NCBI RefSeq assembly: GCF_022012335.1 | Contig: NZ_JAKLTO010000003.1 | Location: forward strand, 310,001-374,000 | From: Flavobacterium sp. SM15 | GTDB lineage: Bacteria; Bacteroidota; Bacteroidia; Flavobacteriales; Flavobacteriaceae | Direction of reading: 5' to 3' | Length of the DNA: 64,000 nucleotides | Shown: positions 9,852 through 19,228 of the stretch, in pieces | How the letters are laid out: each line of letters starts with the position of its first letter | Numbering within the stretch: the stretch's first letter is position 1 | Translations under genes and position numbers: made by a program | The notes under the pieces: model-generated | What the model was told of the DNA's origin: nothing | What the model saw: only the letters and a program-made list of their open reading frames with translations | The model's database searches: none

Positions 9852-9876
9852 AAAAAGAGGCTTAAGCCTCTTTTTT
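9851..9876. terminator. Bidirectional terminator between cpsB and wzc
   Basis: A perfect 26-base palindrome centred on CTTAAG, with a GAGGC/GCCTC core, A6 on one side and T6 on the other. It works in both directions. The wzc stop (9862-9864) and its last codons, and the final base of the cpsB stop, lie inside it. Confidence 0.85.
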
Positions 9877-12261
9877 AAATTTATCCAATATAGCTGAATA
9901 CCATTTTTTATTTTGTGCCTCTACGCCATAACCATAACCGTAGCCTCCGTAACCATAACCTCCATATCCATAACCATAACCTTTTTTAATATCAGTGTCA
10001 TTGATAAGTATGGCCATATTAGGTAATTTCTTCTCACGATACAACAAATCCGGAACATGAAGCATTCGCTTATCCAGATAATTAGCGCGGGTAACATAAA
10101 CAAATGAATGGGCGTGGTGCGCAATCAATAGCGTATCGGTCACCAAACTCACAGGTGCGGTATCCACAACGATATAATCAAATTCTTTCTTTAATTTTTC
10201 AAAAAGCAAATTCACTTTTTTATTCATCAGTAACTCCGCTGGATTTGGAGGAATTACCCCAGAAGGGAACGCGTAAAACGCCTCAAAACCAGGTTGTTTC
10301 TGAATCAAATCTGAAAGTTCCAAATCGTTTGTAGAAAGATAATTGGTAACTCCCACTGGATTCAGGTCCAAATAATTTTCCAATTTAGGATTACGAATAT
10401 CCATTCCAACCACAAGTACTTTTTTTCCTGAAAGTGCAATGGTTCCCGCTAAATTAACAGCAATAAAGGTTTTACCTTCTTTAGGAATGGTAGAAGTCAC
10501 AAAAATGGTTTTAGCCTGTCCTTCGGGCACTTGATTGAATAAAAACTCTAAATTGGTTCGTACAATTCGAATTGCCTCGGCAGAAGCCGAACGACTTGAA
10601 GAAGAAATAATCTCATCATTACTATCGGAATGCGGCACATCTCCCAAAATAGGAATAGAAAGTTTGCTTTCAATATCGGCACGCCCTTTAACTTTATTAT
10701 CTAGCATGCTCAAAAGATACAACACCCCAAAAGGCACCAATAATCCCGCAGCCAGTGACATCATATAAATAGAACCTCTTTGAGGAGAAACCGGGCTTCC
10801 AAGGGCGATTGCAGGATCCACAACTTTAGCATTAGGAGAAGTTACCGCCAATGAGATTGCAGTTTCTTCTCTTTTTTGTAATAAATAAAGATAAAGCGCT
10901 TCTTTAATTTGCTGTTGACGCCCCAGTGCTCTTGCTTCACGTTCCAGAGTTGGTATTTTTGATATTTTTCCGTTGAAAACCGCTTTCTGGTAGGCAACAT
11001 CTTTTCTCATAACTTCCAACTGTACTCTTAGTTTTGCCAAGACCTCATCAATGTCTAAGCGCAAAGCGTCAATTTTTTTATTCAAAGTTAATATCACAGC
11101 GTTTTGGGGCCCGGCATTTTTAAGCATTCGGTTGCGCTCCAAAACTAATTTGTTGTACTGTTCTATTAGACCGCTGGCACTGGCATCTGTAGTGAGAATA
11201 TTAGCTGGGATTAGATCGTCTTTGCTAATTTTCTTTAGGTATTCTTCCATTACATCAACCACCTTGAGCTTAGTTTCAGTCTCAATTTCTTTACGTTCAA
11301 AATCACTCGCACTGGAAAGGTACAAGCTGGATTCAGAAGTAATATCGGTAACGTGGTTTCTTATTTTAAAAGCCTCTGCACTTTTCTCAACGCCTTCCAG
11401 CTCATCTTCGATAATTTTTAATCGGTCGTTAATGAACTTTGATGTATTTTCGAAAACAAGGTTCTTATCGGCTACTACATCTTGGTTATAAACGCGAATC
11501 AGACCATTTAAAAAATCTTCTGCCTTTTCTTTAACCGGATCAATAAGTGACAATTCAACAATAGTGGTACGGTCTCCTACTTTTTTTACATTCAACTTAC
11601 CTTTAAATTTACCGGCTACTGAGGAAATAGGCCTCATCTGAACCATTACCTTAAATGGGTTTTCTTTAAATGTATTTGCTTTATCCGTTTCAAACAATAC
11701 GGCTGTCCCTTCTTTTAATTGTAAGGTTTGCCCATATTGAAAAGTTCCTAATTTTACATCCGATCTGTCAAACAATTCAAACTGATTAGCGCCGGAACTG
11801 ATTACTTTATATATTAAGGTTCTTTGCTCAAATCCTTCTTTGATGTTCAAAACATTAAATTGAACCGGTGATTTTTTATACAGCTCTTCCGATTTAACAC
11901 GTCCTTCATTAAAATAAGACACGTTTAGACCCAAAACCCTAACCGTTTCCTTGATCATGGTTAACGACTTAATAACCTCAATTTCATTATCAAGATTACT
12001 TTTTACTCCAGAGAGTACAGCCAAATCTGAAAAAGCGGACTGCTCAGTAGCTACACCTCCTTTTTTCTCATCCTTGATCATCAGGGTAGTTGAAGCGCTG
12101 TACTGTGGTATCGAATACCTTAAATAAACATAAGCGCCACTTACAAACACTATTACGCCCAAAACAAACCATTTCCAATTACTCAGATAATAATTTATTT
12201 GGGCTTCAATACTGTTTCCGGAACTGAATTTGTTAGTACTTTGCGTAATTTCGCTTTCCAT
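9862..12261 (-). CDS. wzc: Polysaccharide co-polymerase/BY-type tyrosine autokinase (copy 1)
   Basis: A 799-residue fusion. The N-terminal Wzz-like part has a membrane segment near residues 32-50 (WFVLGVIVFVSGAYVYL), then a long periplasmic coiled-coil region and a second membrane segment near 500-520. The cytoplasmic BY-kinase has Walker A TSTIPKEGKTF, Walker A' VVGMDIRNPKL and Walker B YIVVDTAP. A Tyr/Gly-rich tail follows, the probable autophosphorylation cluster. The protein would control chain length and export with Wza, whose gene lies three bases upstream. It is one of two copies in the locus, the other at 38621-41083. Confidence 0.93.
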   Translation of the reverse strand: MESEITQSTNKFSSGNSIEAQINYYLSNWKWFVLGVIVFVSGAYVYLRYSIPQYSASTTLMIKDEKKGGVATEQSAFSDLAVLSGVKSNLDNEIEVIKSLTMIKETVRVLGLNVSYFNEGRVKSEELYKKSPVQFNVLNIKEGFEQRTLIYKVISSGANQFELFDRSDVKLGTFQYGQTLQLKEGTAVLFETDKANTFKENPFKVMVQMRPISSVAGKFKGKLNVKKVGDRTTIVELSLIDPVKEKAEDFLNGLIRVYNQDVVADKNLVFENTSKFINDRLKIIEDELEGVEKSAEAFKIRNHVTDITSESSLYLSSASDFERKEIETETKLKVVDVMEEYLKKISKDDLIPANILTTDASASGLIEQYNKLVLERNRMLKNAGPQNAVILTLNKKIDALRLDIDEVLAKLRVQLEVMRKDVAYQKAVFNGKISKIPTLEREARALGRQQQIKEALYLYLLQKREETAISLAVTSPNAKVVDPAIALGSPVSPQRGSIYMMSLAAGLLVPFGVLYLLSMLDNKVKGRADIESKLSIPILGDVPHSDSNDEIISSSSRSASAEAIRIVRTNLEFLFNQVPEGQAKTIFVTSTIPKEGKTFIAVNLAGTIALSGKKVLVVGMDIRNPKLENYLDLNPVGVTNYLSTNDLELSDLIQKQPGFEAFYAFPSGVIPPNPAELLMNKKVNLLFEKLKKEFDYIVVDTAPVSLVTDTLLIAHHAHSFVYVTRANYLDKRMLHVPDLLYREKKLPNMAILINDTDIKKGYGYGYGGYGYGGYGYGYGVEAQNKKWYSAILDKFKKEA
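9926..9981 (-). repeat. TAY-GGN codon repeat coding the Wzc tyrosine tail (copy 1)
   Basis: A run of Tyr-Gly dipeptide codons, with two extra Gly codons, makes an imperfect six-base tandem repeat. It encodes the tyrosine cluster of the kinase. Six-base units keep the frame if the copy number changes. Confidence 0.7.
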
Positions 12262-12264
12262 TTA

Positions 12265-13029
12265 TTAATGTGTAAAAATTAAGATAACTCCAATGGCAAA
12301 AGACAAGATAGAAATTGTTGCCCTAATGTCTGATCCGATAACCGAGTTATTAATTCTGGTTTTATTTGGCTCTACATAAACCACGTCATTCTGAGCAAGA
12401 TAATAATAGGGTGAATTAATAAAGTCTGAATTGGTAATATCAACTTTTTCAATTGTTTTTTCACCATTTTTTTCACGAATCACCATGATATTTTTTCGTT
12501 TACCATAAATGGTAAGATCTCCTGATTTACTAAGTGCCTCCAATAAAGTAATTCGTTCACCGTCAACTTTAAAAACACCTGGTGCTGAAACTTCTCCAAT
12601 TATTGAAATTTTAAAATTGAGAACCCGCAGATGAATGGAGGGATTGGAAATATGTTCACTCAAAATTGTTTTTATTTTTTCAGTAGCTTCTATTCTCGTA
12701 AGACCTTCTAACTTAATTTTACCAATCTGAGGGAACTCAATTTCACCATTTTTATCAACAAGATAACCTTCCACCTGATTTTGACCACTCATGGCTCCTT
12801 CCACAGAAGGAGATTTCAGATTATAAGGCGCTGCCACCTCAGGGTTTTCAGCAGAAACAATTATTTGCAATAAATCGTCGGGTTGTATATGTAATTCATA
12901 GGAAGTATTTTTATCAGAACCACTATAACCATTTTGAAGATACACAATCTTTTTAGTGTTGCCACAAGAAAAAAGTCCTAGACAGACAATTAGAATCAGA
13001 CACCTTAAAAATTGTACACTATTAATCAT
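12265..13029 (-). CDS. wza: Outer-membrane polysaccharide export lipoprotein (copy 1)
   Basis: About 254 residues from the ATG at 13029; an in-frame GTG at 13038 is an alternative start. The signal peptide ends in the lipobox LGLFSC, so a lipoprotein. The Poly_export domain follows (IQPDDLLQIIVSAENPE), then a SLBB-type segment (ISIIGEVSAPGVFKVDG), and a hydrophobic C-terminal helix (ILSFAIGVILIFTH) that may span the outer membrane. It lies three bases upstream of wzc. A -7 promoter box in the gap after the pglF-like gene suggests that wza-wzc can be transcribed alone. Confidence 0.9.
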   Translation of the reverse strand: MINSVQFLRCLILIVCLGLFSCGNTKKIVYLQNGYSGSDKNTSYELHIQPDDLLQIIVSAENPEVAAPYNLKSPSVEGAMSGQNQVEGYLVDKNGEIEFPQIGKIKLEGLTRIEATEKIKTILSEHISNPSIHLRVLNFKISIIGEVSAPGVFKVDGERITLLEALSKSGDLTIYGKRKNIMVIREKNGEKTIEKVDITNSDFINSPYYYLAQNDVVYVEPNKTRINNSVIGSDIRATISILSFAIGVILIFTH

Positions 13030-13047
13030 ATTTATCACATTTTTTTA

Positions 13048-13055
13048 CAAAGATA
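13048..13055 (-). promoter_or_regulatory. -7 promoter box of wza-wzc (copy 1)
   Basis: Minus-strand TATCTTTG matches TAnnTTTG, 18 bases before the ATG at 13029. It lies in the 78-base gap after the pglF-like gene. Confidence 0.5.
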
Positions 13056-13107
13056 CAGCATTTTATCACGATCAGAAAAAACTCTACTGTATGTAACCTC
13101 CTATTAA

Positions 13108-15075
13108 TTACACATCCAAAGAAGTAAAAGCAGAATTCATACTGATATATTCCGGCACAATTGCTTTCATTCGAATCACAATCTCCTTGCTATCAAAACC
13201 TTTGGCAGTTTCTATTAATTCATTGACCAATTCGGAAACATCGGCATAATTTTCAGTTTCGTCTTTAGCAATCATTATTTTTTCATGGTGAGTTGGTAAG
13301 GTTTTTGACGAATCATTCAACAATTCTTCAAATAATTTTTCCCCCGGACGCAATCCCACTATTTGTATTTTCACATCTTTTTCAGGACGCAATCCTGCTA
13401 ATCGGATCATTTTATAGGCCAAATCAATAATTTTAACCGGTTTACCCATATCGAAAATAAACAACTCACCACCACTTCCCATTGCTCCGGCTTCCAGCAC
13501 CAACTGACAGGCTTCCGGAATGGTCATAAAATAACGGATAATCTCCGGGTGGGTTATGGTAATTGGCCCTCCATTTTCAATCTGTTTAGTAAATAAAGGC
13601 ACTACAGATCCGTTAGAACCTAAAACATTACCAAAACGGGTTGTGATAAATTTGGTATGCTTAGTAGCTGCACTCTGCAAATGGATATTTAATGACTGAA
13701 CGTATTTTTCTGCAATACGCTTACTGGCTCCCATAACATTGCTCGGATTTACCGCTTTATCGGTGGAAACCATCACAAAACGTTCCACATTGTACTTAAC
13801 CGATAAATCTGCCAAATTTTTGGTTCCCTGAACATTAGTAAAAATAGCCTGCGCAGGATTCTCTTCCATTAAAGGCACATGCTTATACGCTGCTGCATGG
13901 TAAACAATGTCAGGAGCATGCGAAATAAAAACTGATTCTATGGCATCCAAATTACGGATATCTGCAATTATCGTCTCAACAGCAGACTTGGTAATTGCGT
14001 TCCCAATTTCTATGCTTAAATGATGAAGAGGCGTTTCAGCCTGATCGAGCAAAATTATTTTAGCCGGATCAAAAGCAGAAACTTGCCAAACAATCTCACT
14101 TCCAATGGAACCTGCTGCTCCGGTTATCAAAATTGTCTTTCCTTTAATCTGATTGGAGATAGCCAGATTATCCAGTTGAATTGGAGGCCGTTCCAGTAAA
14201 TCCTGAATCTGGAAACTTTTGATTTTTTTGGAAATGTTTTCAGGGTCTTCCCAATCGGTTATTTTAGGCGTGTTAAAAACCTTGAAATTATAATTTAAAC
14301 AATCACTTACGATTTCAAGCTTTTCATCTTTTGAAAGTGTATTATCGGCAATAATTAACGCATCTGCCTTGCGAGATCGCAGTAAAACCGGAACACGGCG
14401 ATTAGTTGATAAAATCGGAAGATCCAGCAATCGCTTAGAACTGTTTTTATTTTCCTTATCAATAAAACCAATAATTTTAAAACGCAGAGGAGTTTCAAAA
14501 CGCAAAGCATTCGCCACGGAAACCGAATTGGCATCGGCACCATAAATTAGTGCTTTTGTAGTATAATTGGCTTTACTTTCGTTCAGATAATGTTCAAAAA
14601 CCTGCTTAACGATGATTCGGTAAAGCAACAAGAAACAGAACGAAAGTACGATACTAATAAAAAGTCTGGTATTAAGAAACAATTTCCCGTGTTTAAAAAC
14701 ATCAAAAAAAGTATTTAGAAATAATAGAGAAAGAAAGGTACACGATTGTGCCATGAAAAGCTTCACCGCATCGATAAACCCTGAATGTCGAATAATTCCC
14801 GCATAGGTTCTAAATATCCAGAAAAAGAAGATGGAAACCGACATATAGAGCGTCGCCACCAAAAAAAAGTTGTAATTGTTTTTAAAATGGATTCCAATTC
14901 CTTTAAACAATAAATGCCCCAAAAATCCGGATATCAACACCATTATAATATCTAACGACAAAATAATCCAACGCGGAAGATAGCCCAGATTTTTTACCGA
15001 GAAAGCAAAACTAATACTCTTCAATGCTTCACTGAGCGCCGAATGGGATTGAACTTTATTTTTTTTATCCGTCAT
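13108..15075 (-). CDS. pglF: Membrane UDP-GlcNAc 4,6-dehydratase (PglF/WbpM/CapD type)
   Basis: A 655-residue protein with about four N-terminal membrane segments (residues 30-160), a CoA-binding-like Rossmann domain and a C-terminal SDR domain. The SDR domain has ILITGAAGSIGSEI and VSTDKAVNPSNVMGASK. The Met-x3-Lys pair in place of the usual Tyr-x3-Lys is typical of the long WbpM/PglF 4,6-dehydratases. It would turn UDP-GlcNAc into the 4-keto-6-deoxy sugar, the first bacillosamine step. It is 15 bases downstream of the aminotransferase gene. WbpM-type use for QuiNAc or FucNAc is an alternative. Confidence 0.88.
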   Translation of the reverse strand: MTDKKNKVQSHSALSEALKSISFAFSVKNLGYLPRWIILSLDIIMVLISGFLGHLLFKGIGIHFKNNYNFFLVATLYMSVSIFFFWIFRTYAGIIRHSGFIDAVKLFMAQSCTFLSLLFLNTFFDVFKHGKLFLNTRLFISIVLSFCFLLLYRIIVKQVFEHYLNESKANYTTKALIYGADANSVSVANALRFETPLRFKIIGFIDKENKNSSKRLLDLPILSTNRRVPVLLRSRKADALIIADNTLSKDEKLEIVSDCLNYNFKVFNTPKITDWEDPENISKKIKSFQIQDLLERPPIQLDNLAISNQIKGKTILITGAAGSIGSEIVWQVSAFDPAKIILLDQAETPLHHLSIEIGNAITKSAVETIIADIRNLDAIESVFISHAPDIVYHAAAYKHVPLMEENPAQAIFTNVQGTKNLADLSVKYNVERFVMVSTDKAVNPSNVMGASKRIAEKYVQSLNIHLQSAATKHTKFITTRFGNVLGSNGSVVPLFTKQIENGGPITITHPEIIRYFMTIPEACQLVLEAGAMGSGGELFIFDMGKPVKIIDLAYKMIRLAGLRPEKDVKIQIVGLRPGEKLFEELLNDSSKTLPTHHEKIMIAKDETENYADVSELVNELIETAKGFDSKEIVIRMKAIVPEYISMNSAFTSLDV

Positions 15076-15090
15076 AATTGTTTTTCAGAA

Positions 15091-16230
15091 CTATACTTTA
15101 AAAAAGTTTTTCAAAACTCCATCAATACGCGACAGATCATCTTGGGATAAATTTGACCCGGAAGGCAAACACAAACCGTTTTCAAACAATTGTTCGGCTA
15201 CATTCCCTCCATAATAGGGGTATTTTTCAAAAATCGGTTGCAAGTGCATTGGTTTCCATAACGGTCGGCTCTCAATATTTTCTTTCTCTAGAGCCAAACG
15301 CAAATCTTCTCTGGTTTTTCCAATTTCAGAAGAATCAACAACAATAGCACTCAACCAATGATTGGAAAAATAATCTGAAGTAGGTTCCTGTAAAACACGA
15401 ACACCATCTATAGAAGCAAAAAAATCACGGTAAAAACTATTTACATTCCTTCTTGAGGCGATATGGGAATCCAAAACTTCCATCTGCCCTCTTCCAATAC
15501 CGGCGCAGATATTACTCATTCGATAATTATAGCCAATTTCACTGTGCTGATAGTGAGGTGCATTATCACGGGATTGTGTGGCAAAAAAAACAGCTCGATC
15601 TTTTAATTCTTTCGTTGGAACCACAATAGCTCCGCCTCCAGAAGTCGTTATAATTTTATTTCCGTTAAACGACAAAACACCAATGTCGCCAAAAGTCCCG
15701 CATTTCTTGCCTTTAAAATGACTTCCTAGGGCTTCCGCGCTGTCTTCAATAATTGGAATATTGTATTTTTGAGCAACAGTCTTGATTTCATCTGCTTTAA
15801 AAGGCATTCCGTAAAGGTGCACCGCTATAATCGCCTTAGGCTTTTTCCCTTTGGCAATCCGATCAACAATCGCTTCTTCCAAGGCTTTAGGGCACATATT
15901 CCAGGTATCCGGTTCGCTATCTACAAAAACCGGGACAGCCCCCTGATATAAAATAGGATTGGCAGATGCTGAAAAAGTCATACTCTGACAAAGCACTTCA
16001 TCATCTCTTTTAACTCCTAAAAGAACAAGACCCAAATGAATGGCTGCAGTACCGGAACTTAAAGCTCCAACGAAAGAATTTTCATTTAAATAATGCTCCA
16101 GATCAGTTTCAAATCCTGCTACGTTTGGTCCTAATGGAGCGACCCAATTAGAAGCAAAAGCTTCTTGTATATATTTTTGCTCGCCTCCCCCCATATGCGG
16201 TGAGGATAACCAAATTTTATTTGCACTCAT
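15091..16230 (-). CDS. pglE: PLP-dependent sugar aminotransferase (PglE/DegT family)
   Basis: The 379-residue DegT/DnrJ/EryC1-family enzyme starts NKIWLSSPHMGGGEQKYIQEAF. It has ALSSGTAAIHLGL near residue 58, IIEDSAEALGS, and SFNGNKIITTSGGG, whose lysine would form the PLP Schiff base. WLSSPHMGG-type starts are typical of PglE/LegC-like 4-aminotransferases. It would give UDP-4-amino-4,6-dideoxy-GlcNAc. The dehydratase follows, and a -7 box lies 40 bases before the ATG. The upstream sugar transferase gene is separated by 88 bases. Confidence 0.9.
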   Translation of the reverse strand: MSANKIWLSSPHMGGGEQKYIQEAFASNWVAPLGPNVAGFETDLEHYLNENSFVGALSSGTAAIHLGLVLLGVKRDDEVLCQSMTFSASANPILYQGAVPVFVDSEPDTWNMCPKALEEAIVDRIAKGKKPKAIIAVHLYGMPFKADEIKTVAQKYNIPIIEDSAEALGSHFKGKKCGTFGDIGVLSFNGNKIITTSGGGAIVVPTKELKDRAVFFATQSRDNAPHYQHSEIGYNYRMSNICAGIGRGQMEVLDSHIASRRNVNSFYRDFFASIDGVRVLQEPTSDYFSNHWLSAIVVDSSEIGKTREDLRLALEKENIESRPLWKPMHLQPIFEKYPYYGGNVAEQLFENGLCLPSGSNLSQDDLSRIDGVLKNFFKV

Positions 16231-16269
16231 TATCAGTTAGTTAGCTGTAATTTTAAATGGTGGTTTCCG

Positions 16270-16277
16270 CAAATGTA
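16270..16277 (-). promoter_or_regulatory. -7 promoter box of pglE-pglF
   Basis: Minus-strand TACATTTG, a full match to TAnnTTTG, 40 bases before the pglE ATG, in the 88-base gap after the sugar transferase gene. Confidence 0.5.
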
Positions 16278-16318
16278 CTGAAACTTTTGTAAGTAATAAA
16301 ACTGTTGCTTTTTATTAG

Positions 16319-16867
16319 CTATGCCTTTTTACCAAATAAGGTTTTGAATATTATTTTAAGATCCAAAAAAAGCGATTTATTGTAGTAATAATCAAGGTTT
16401 AACCTAACTTTATCCGGAAAAATAATTCGATCATTATACTCCAACGAATTTTCCTGCTCGCTTAAAAGCTGTTCTTCATTAAAATATTTTAAAGAAGCCT
16501 CGCTGGTTAAGCCGGGTTTTAATTCAAGTATTTTACGTTCTTCCCCTTGCAAACAATCATAATACCCCTGAATATCTGGCCTTGGACCGACAACACTCAT
16601 AGAACCGAACAAAACATTAATAAACTGAGGCAATTCATCAATTTTGGTATCCCTTAGAAACCTCCCAATGGAAGAAATTTGTTCGTTTTTAATTGTTCGT
16701 AACTTTATGATTGTAAATAATTTACCATATTGCCCCACCCTTTTTTGAAGAAAAAATCCATTTTGATGGGTGTCTAGGGTAGCAGCAATCCAGCCTAAGA
16801 AGATTAACCAACTCATCAAGACAAGGGCCACAAATGAAAAAGCAATATCAAAAAGGCGCTTTACCAT
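16319..16867 (-). CDS. Phosphoglycosyl transferase (second, variant type)
   Basis: 182 residues from the ATG at 16867, one base after the acetyltransferase stop; the longer open frame overlaps that gene and is not credible. It has a single N-terminal membrane segment (FDIAFSFVALVLMSWLIFLG), KLRTIKNE, the catalytic DE pair in KIDELPQFINVL, and SVVGPRPD. The C-terminal part has KPGLTSEAS where classical PglC has [12 protein letters not shown]. It should load a sugar phosphate onto undecaprenyl phosphate. It is distinct from the neighbouring PglC-like enzyme, so two initiating sugars, or two glycans, are likely. Confidence 0.88.
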   Translation of the reverse strand: MVKRLFDIAFSFVALVLMSWLIFLGWIAATLDTHQNGFFLQKRVGQYGKLFTIIKLRTIKNEQISSIGRFLRDTKIDELPQFINVLFGSMSVVGPRPDIQGYYDCLQGEERKILELKPGLTSEASLKYFNEEQLLSEQENSLEYNDRIIFPDKVRLNLDYYYNKSLFLDLKIIFKTLFGKKA

Positions 16868-16868
16868 A

Positions 16869-17477
16869 CTAACGTTGGGGATTAGTAAACTTGATGACTT
16901 TACCAGGATTACCAACAACAACAGCAAAATCCGGAAGATCATCAATAATAACTGCCCCAGCTCCAACCGTCACCCATTTTCCGATAGTAACCCCTTGAAT
17001 AACTGCAGCTCCAATACCAACATGGGAACCTTCACCAATGGTTACTCCTCCCGCTAAAGCTGCATTGGGAGAAACATGAACAAAATCTTCAAGTATGCAA
17101 TCGTGCTCAATAACCGCTCCCGAATTCACAATACAATGTTTTCCAACAATTGAACCTGAATTAATTACTGCATTTGGCATAACAACCGTACCTTGCTTAA
17201 TACTGGAAAAGGAAGATACAACCGCCGAAGGATGAACGGCATTTCCAAAAATTACTTGTAATCGTTCAGCAACTTTTTTTCGAATGCTATTGTCTCCAAT
17301 TGAAACAACAACCTCATCGGTAGGCAACAAAATTTGATCGGAAGTTTTTTTTACAGGCATTGAGAGCAAACTCTCGCTTTTAGGAAAATCATCAAGAATT
17401 GCCTGAATTTCAACATTCTGAGCTTTTAAAATATCTACAATTACTTTACAATGTCCACTGGCTCCGTATAAATACAT
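16869..17477 (-). CDS. pglD: Sugar N-acetyltransferase (PglD/NeuD type)
   Basis: 202 residues. The small Rossmann-like N-terminal domain begins YLYGASGHCKVIVDIL. From about residue 85 come hexapeptide repeats of a left-handed beta helix (GTVVMPNAVINSGSIVG, GEGSHVGIGAAVIQG, VTVGAGAVI). The candidate catalytic His is in VIEHDC, as in PglD. It would N-acetylate the 4-amino group to give UDP-diNAc-bacillosamine. It lies one base from each of the two phosphoglycosyl transferase genes. O-acetylation in NeuD style is the main alternative. Confidence 0.85.
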   Translation of the reverse strand: MYLYGASGHCKVIVDILKAQNVEIQAILDDFPKSESLLSMPVKKTSDQILLPTDEVVVSIGDNSIRKKVAERLQVIFGNAVHPSAVVSSFSSIKQGTVVMPNAVINSGSIVGKHCIVNSGAVIEHDCILEDFVHVSPNAALAGGVTIGEGSHVGIGAAVIQGVTIGKWVTVGAGAVIIDDLPDFAVVVGNPGKVIKFTNPQR

Positions 17478-17478
17478 T

Positions 17479-18081
17479 TTAATTTCCTTTGAATGGTTCC
17501 GCTGTAGCTACAGCTTCTCCGGTTATTCCTTCTGATTTAATTACTTTCTGAATGGTTTTAAGCAAAATAATAAAGTCTAATTTAAACGAAATATGATCTA
17601 CATACCAAACATCGTACTCAAATTTTTGCTGCCAACTTATTGCATTTCTGCCATTTACTTGTGCCCAACCCGTGATTCCAGGCCGTACATTATGTCTTTT
17701 TTTCTGCTGCTGATTATACAAAGGAAGATAGTGCACCAACAACGGTCTTGGCCCAATCAGACTCATATCTCCTTTCAACACATTGATAAGTTGCGGTAGT
17801 TCATCTAAGGAAGTTTTTCGAACAAAATTTCCAACTGCGGTAAGTCTTTCCGCATCTGGAAGCAAATTGCCTTTAGCGTCTTTTTTGTCGTTCATCGTCT
17901 TGAATTTGACTATTTTAAAGATCACTTCGTTTTTCCCGGGACGCTGCTGAAAGAAAAAAACCTTACCGCTGTTTGCAAAAAACAGACCAATAACCACTAA
18001 AATAATTAATGGCGACAAAACCAACAAAGCTATTGATGCAAGGCTAAAATCAAAAAATCTTTTAAAAAAACTACGATACAT
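17479..18081 (-). CDS. pglC: Phosphoglycosyl transferase (PglC-like)
   Basis: A 200-residue monotopic enzyme. The N-terminal re-entrant helix covers about residues 10-33 ([20 protein letters not shown]), followed by [17 protein letters not shown], the DE pair in [22 protein letters not shown], and [14 protein letters not shown]. This is the classical short PglC/WcaJ core. It is predicted to transfer diNAc-bacillosamine phosphate, or another HexNAc phosphate, to undecaprenyl phosphate. The gene overlaps the upstream glycosyltransferase by 11 bases and is followed at once by pglD. Confidence 0.92.
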   Translation of the reverse strand: MYRSFFKRFFDFSLASIALLVLSPLIILVVIGLFFANSGKVFFFQQRPGKNEVIFKIVKFKTMNDKKDAKGNLLPDAERLTAVGNFVRKTSLDELPQLINVLKGDMSLIGPRPLLVHYLPLYNQQQKKRHNVRPGITGWAQVNGRNAISWQQKFEYDVWYVDHISFKLDFIILLKTIQKVIKSEGITGEAVATAEPFKGN

Positions 18082-19228
18082 TGGCTTCTAATTTCTGGTA
18101 TTCTTCCAAGAGTTGCTGCCAGATTACTTTCTGATCAAAACGCGTTACAATTTTTTCTCGGGCATTTTTTTTCATTTTCTCAAACAACACCTTCTCATCC
18201 AGTAGTTTTTGCATGGATTGCAGCAACTCATTCTCTGATTTCGAGGCAATAATCAAACCGTTTTCTTCCTGCTGAACTATTTCATTACATCCGTTGATAT
18301 TACTCACTATTGAAGGTAAACCCATTGCTCCTGCCTGCATCACCACATTGGGAAAACCTTCGCGATAACTTGGGAAAACAAGGCAATCGCTTACTGCAAA
18401 AAAAGGACGCACATCGTTTTGATATCCAACTGAAAGAATTGCTTTATTCTCAGTTAAGATTTTTTTGGTCGATTCCAACAAAGGATCAAGTTCATCTTCT
18501 AAGGGCCCTACTAAAATAAGTTTGATGTTTTTTCTTTCCGAAGACAGTCTGTCAAAAGCACTTGCCAACTCATTAATTCCCTTATCACCTACGATTCTTC
18601 CAACGAAGATAAACACAAAATCTTCATTTGAGAGTTGTAATTCCTCTTTAAGATTCACTTTATCAGTCTCCTTAATTTGATTTGGGTCAAAAAAATCTAT
18701 ATTGATTCCGTTAGAACTTCCGTTTCCGATTACTTTAAGTTTGTCTTCCTTACAAAATCCTTCCTGCAGAATTATTGATTTAAGCCCTTTAGAATTCGGA
18801 TAAACCTTGGTAGCACACCAATACGTGATTTTCTCAACGAAATTGAGCAACTTTCGTTTACTTCCCGATGCCTCCATTAAAGGCAATCCGGCAACCGTAT
18901 GCAATCTGTGCGGAACTCCAGCCAGTTTTGCTGCCAACATTCCAACTGTTCCGGCCTTTGGCGTGTGTGAATGAACCAAGAGCGGCTTTTCTTTCCTAAA
19001 AAAAAGATACAACTGCCAAACCGCTTTTAAATCCTGAATTGGTGTTATTTTCCGGGTTAGTTGTGCCGTAAAAGTTCTTACCCCTTGGGTTTTACCAACT
19101 TTTTCAAGCGCTTTCTCATCGGAACAAACGGCAATAACTTCATAATAATCGTTCATAAATCGCAGTTGATTTTCCAGAAGCTTCTCCAGAGAAATAGGTA
19201 CTGTAGTTATGCGAATTAGTTTATTCAT
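18071..19228 (-). CDS. Family 4 glycosyltransferase (PglA-like)
   Basis: About 385 residues from the ATG at 19228; a TTG at 19240 is less likely. GT-B fold: [12 protein letters not shown] start, [33 protein letters not shown], and [21 protein letters not shown]. The second Glu of the family EX7E motif is Gln here, which I recall as common in Bacteroidota homologues. Placed directly before the pglC-like gene, it most likely adds the second sugar to the undecaprenyl-linked first residue. The start lies inside the end of the upstream Wzy-like gene, so translational coupling is likely. Confidence 0.85.
   Translation of the reverse strand: MNKLIRITTVPISLEKLLENQLRFMNDYYEVIAVCSDEKALEKVGKTQGVRTFTAQLTRKITPIQDLKAVWQLYLFFRKEKPLLVHSHTPKAGTVGMLAAKLAGVPHRLHTVAGLPLMEASGSKRKLLNFVEKITYWCATKVYPNSKGLKSIILQEGFCKEDKLKVIGNGSSNGINIDFFDPNQIKETDKVNLKEELQLSNEDFVFIFVGRIVGDKGINELASAFDRLSSERKNIKLILVGPLEDELDPLLESTKKILTENKAILSVGYQNDVRPFFAVSDCLVFPSYREGFPNVVMQAGAMGLPSIVSNINGCNEIVQQEENGLIIASKSENELLQSMQKLLDEKVLFEKMKKNAREKIVTRFDQKVIWQQLLEEYQKLEANVS

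Noticed and set aside
11051..11491. 146-codon open frame on the plus strand
   Set aside because: Antisense to the coiled-coil region of wzc; no start signals and no recognisable domain.
16868..16966. 33-residue N-terminal extension of the second sugar transferase
   Set aside because: Lies entirely inside the acetyltransferase gene; the ATG at 16867 gives the normal family start.
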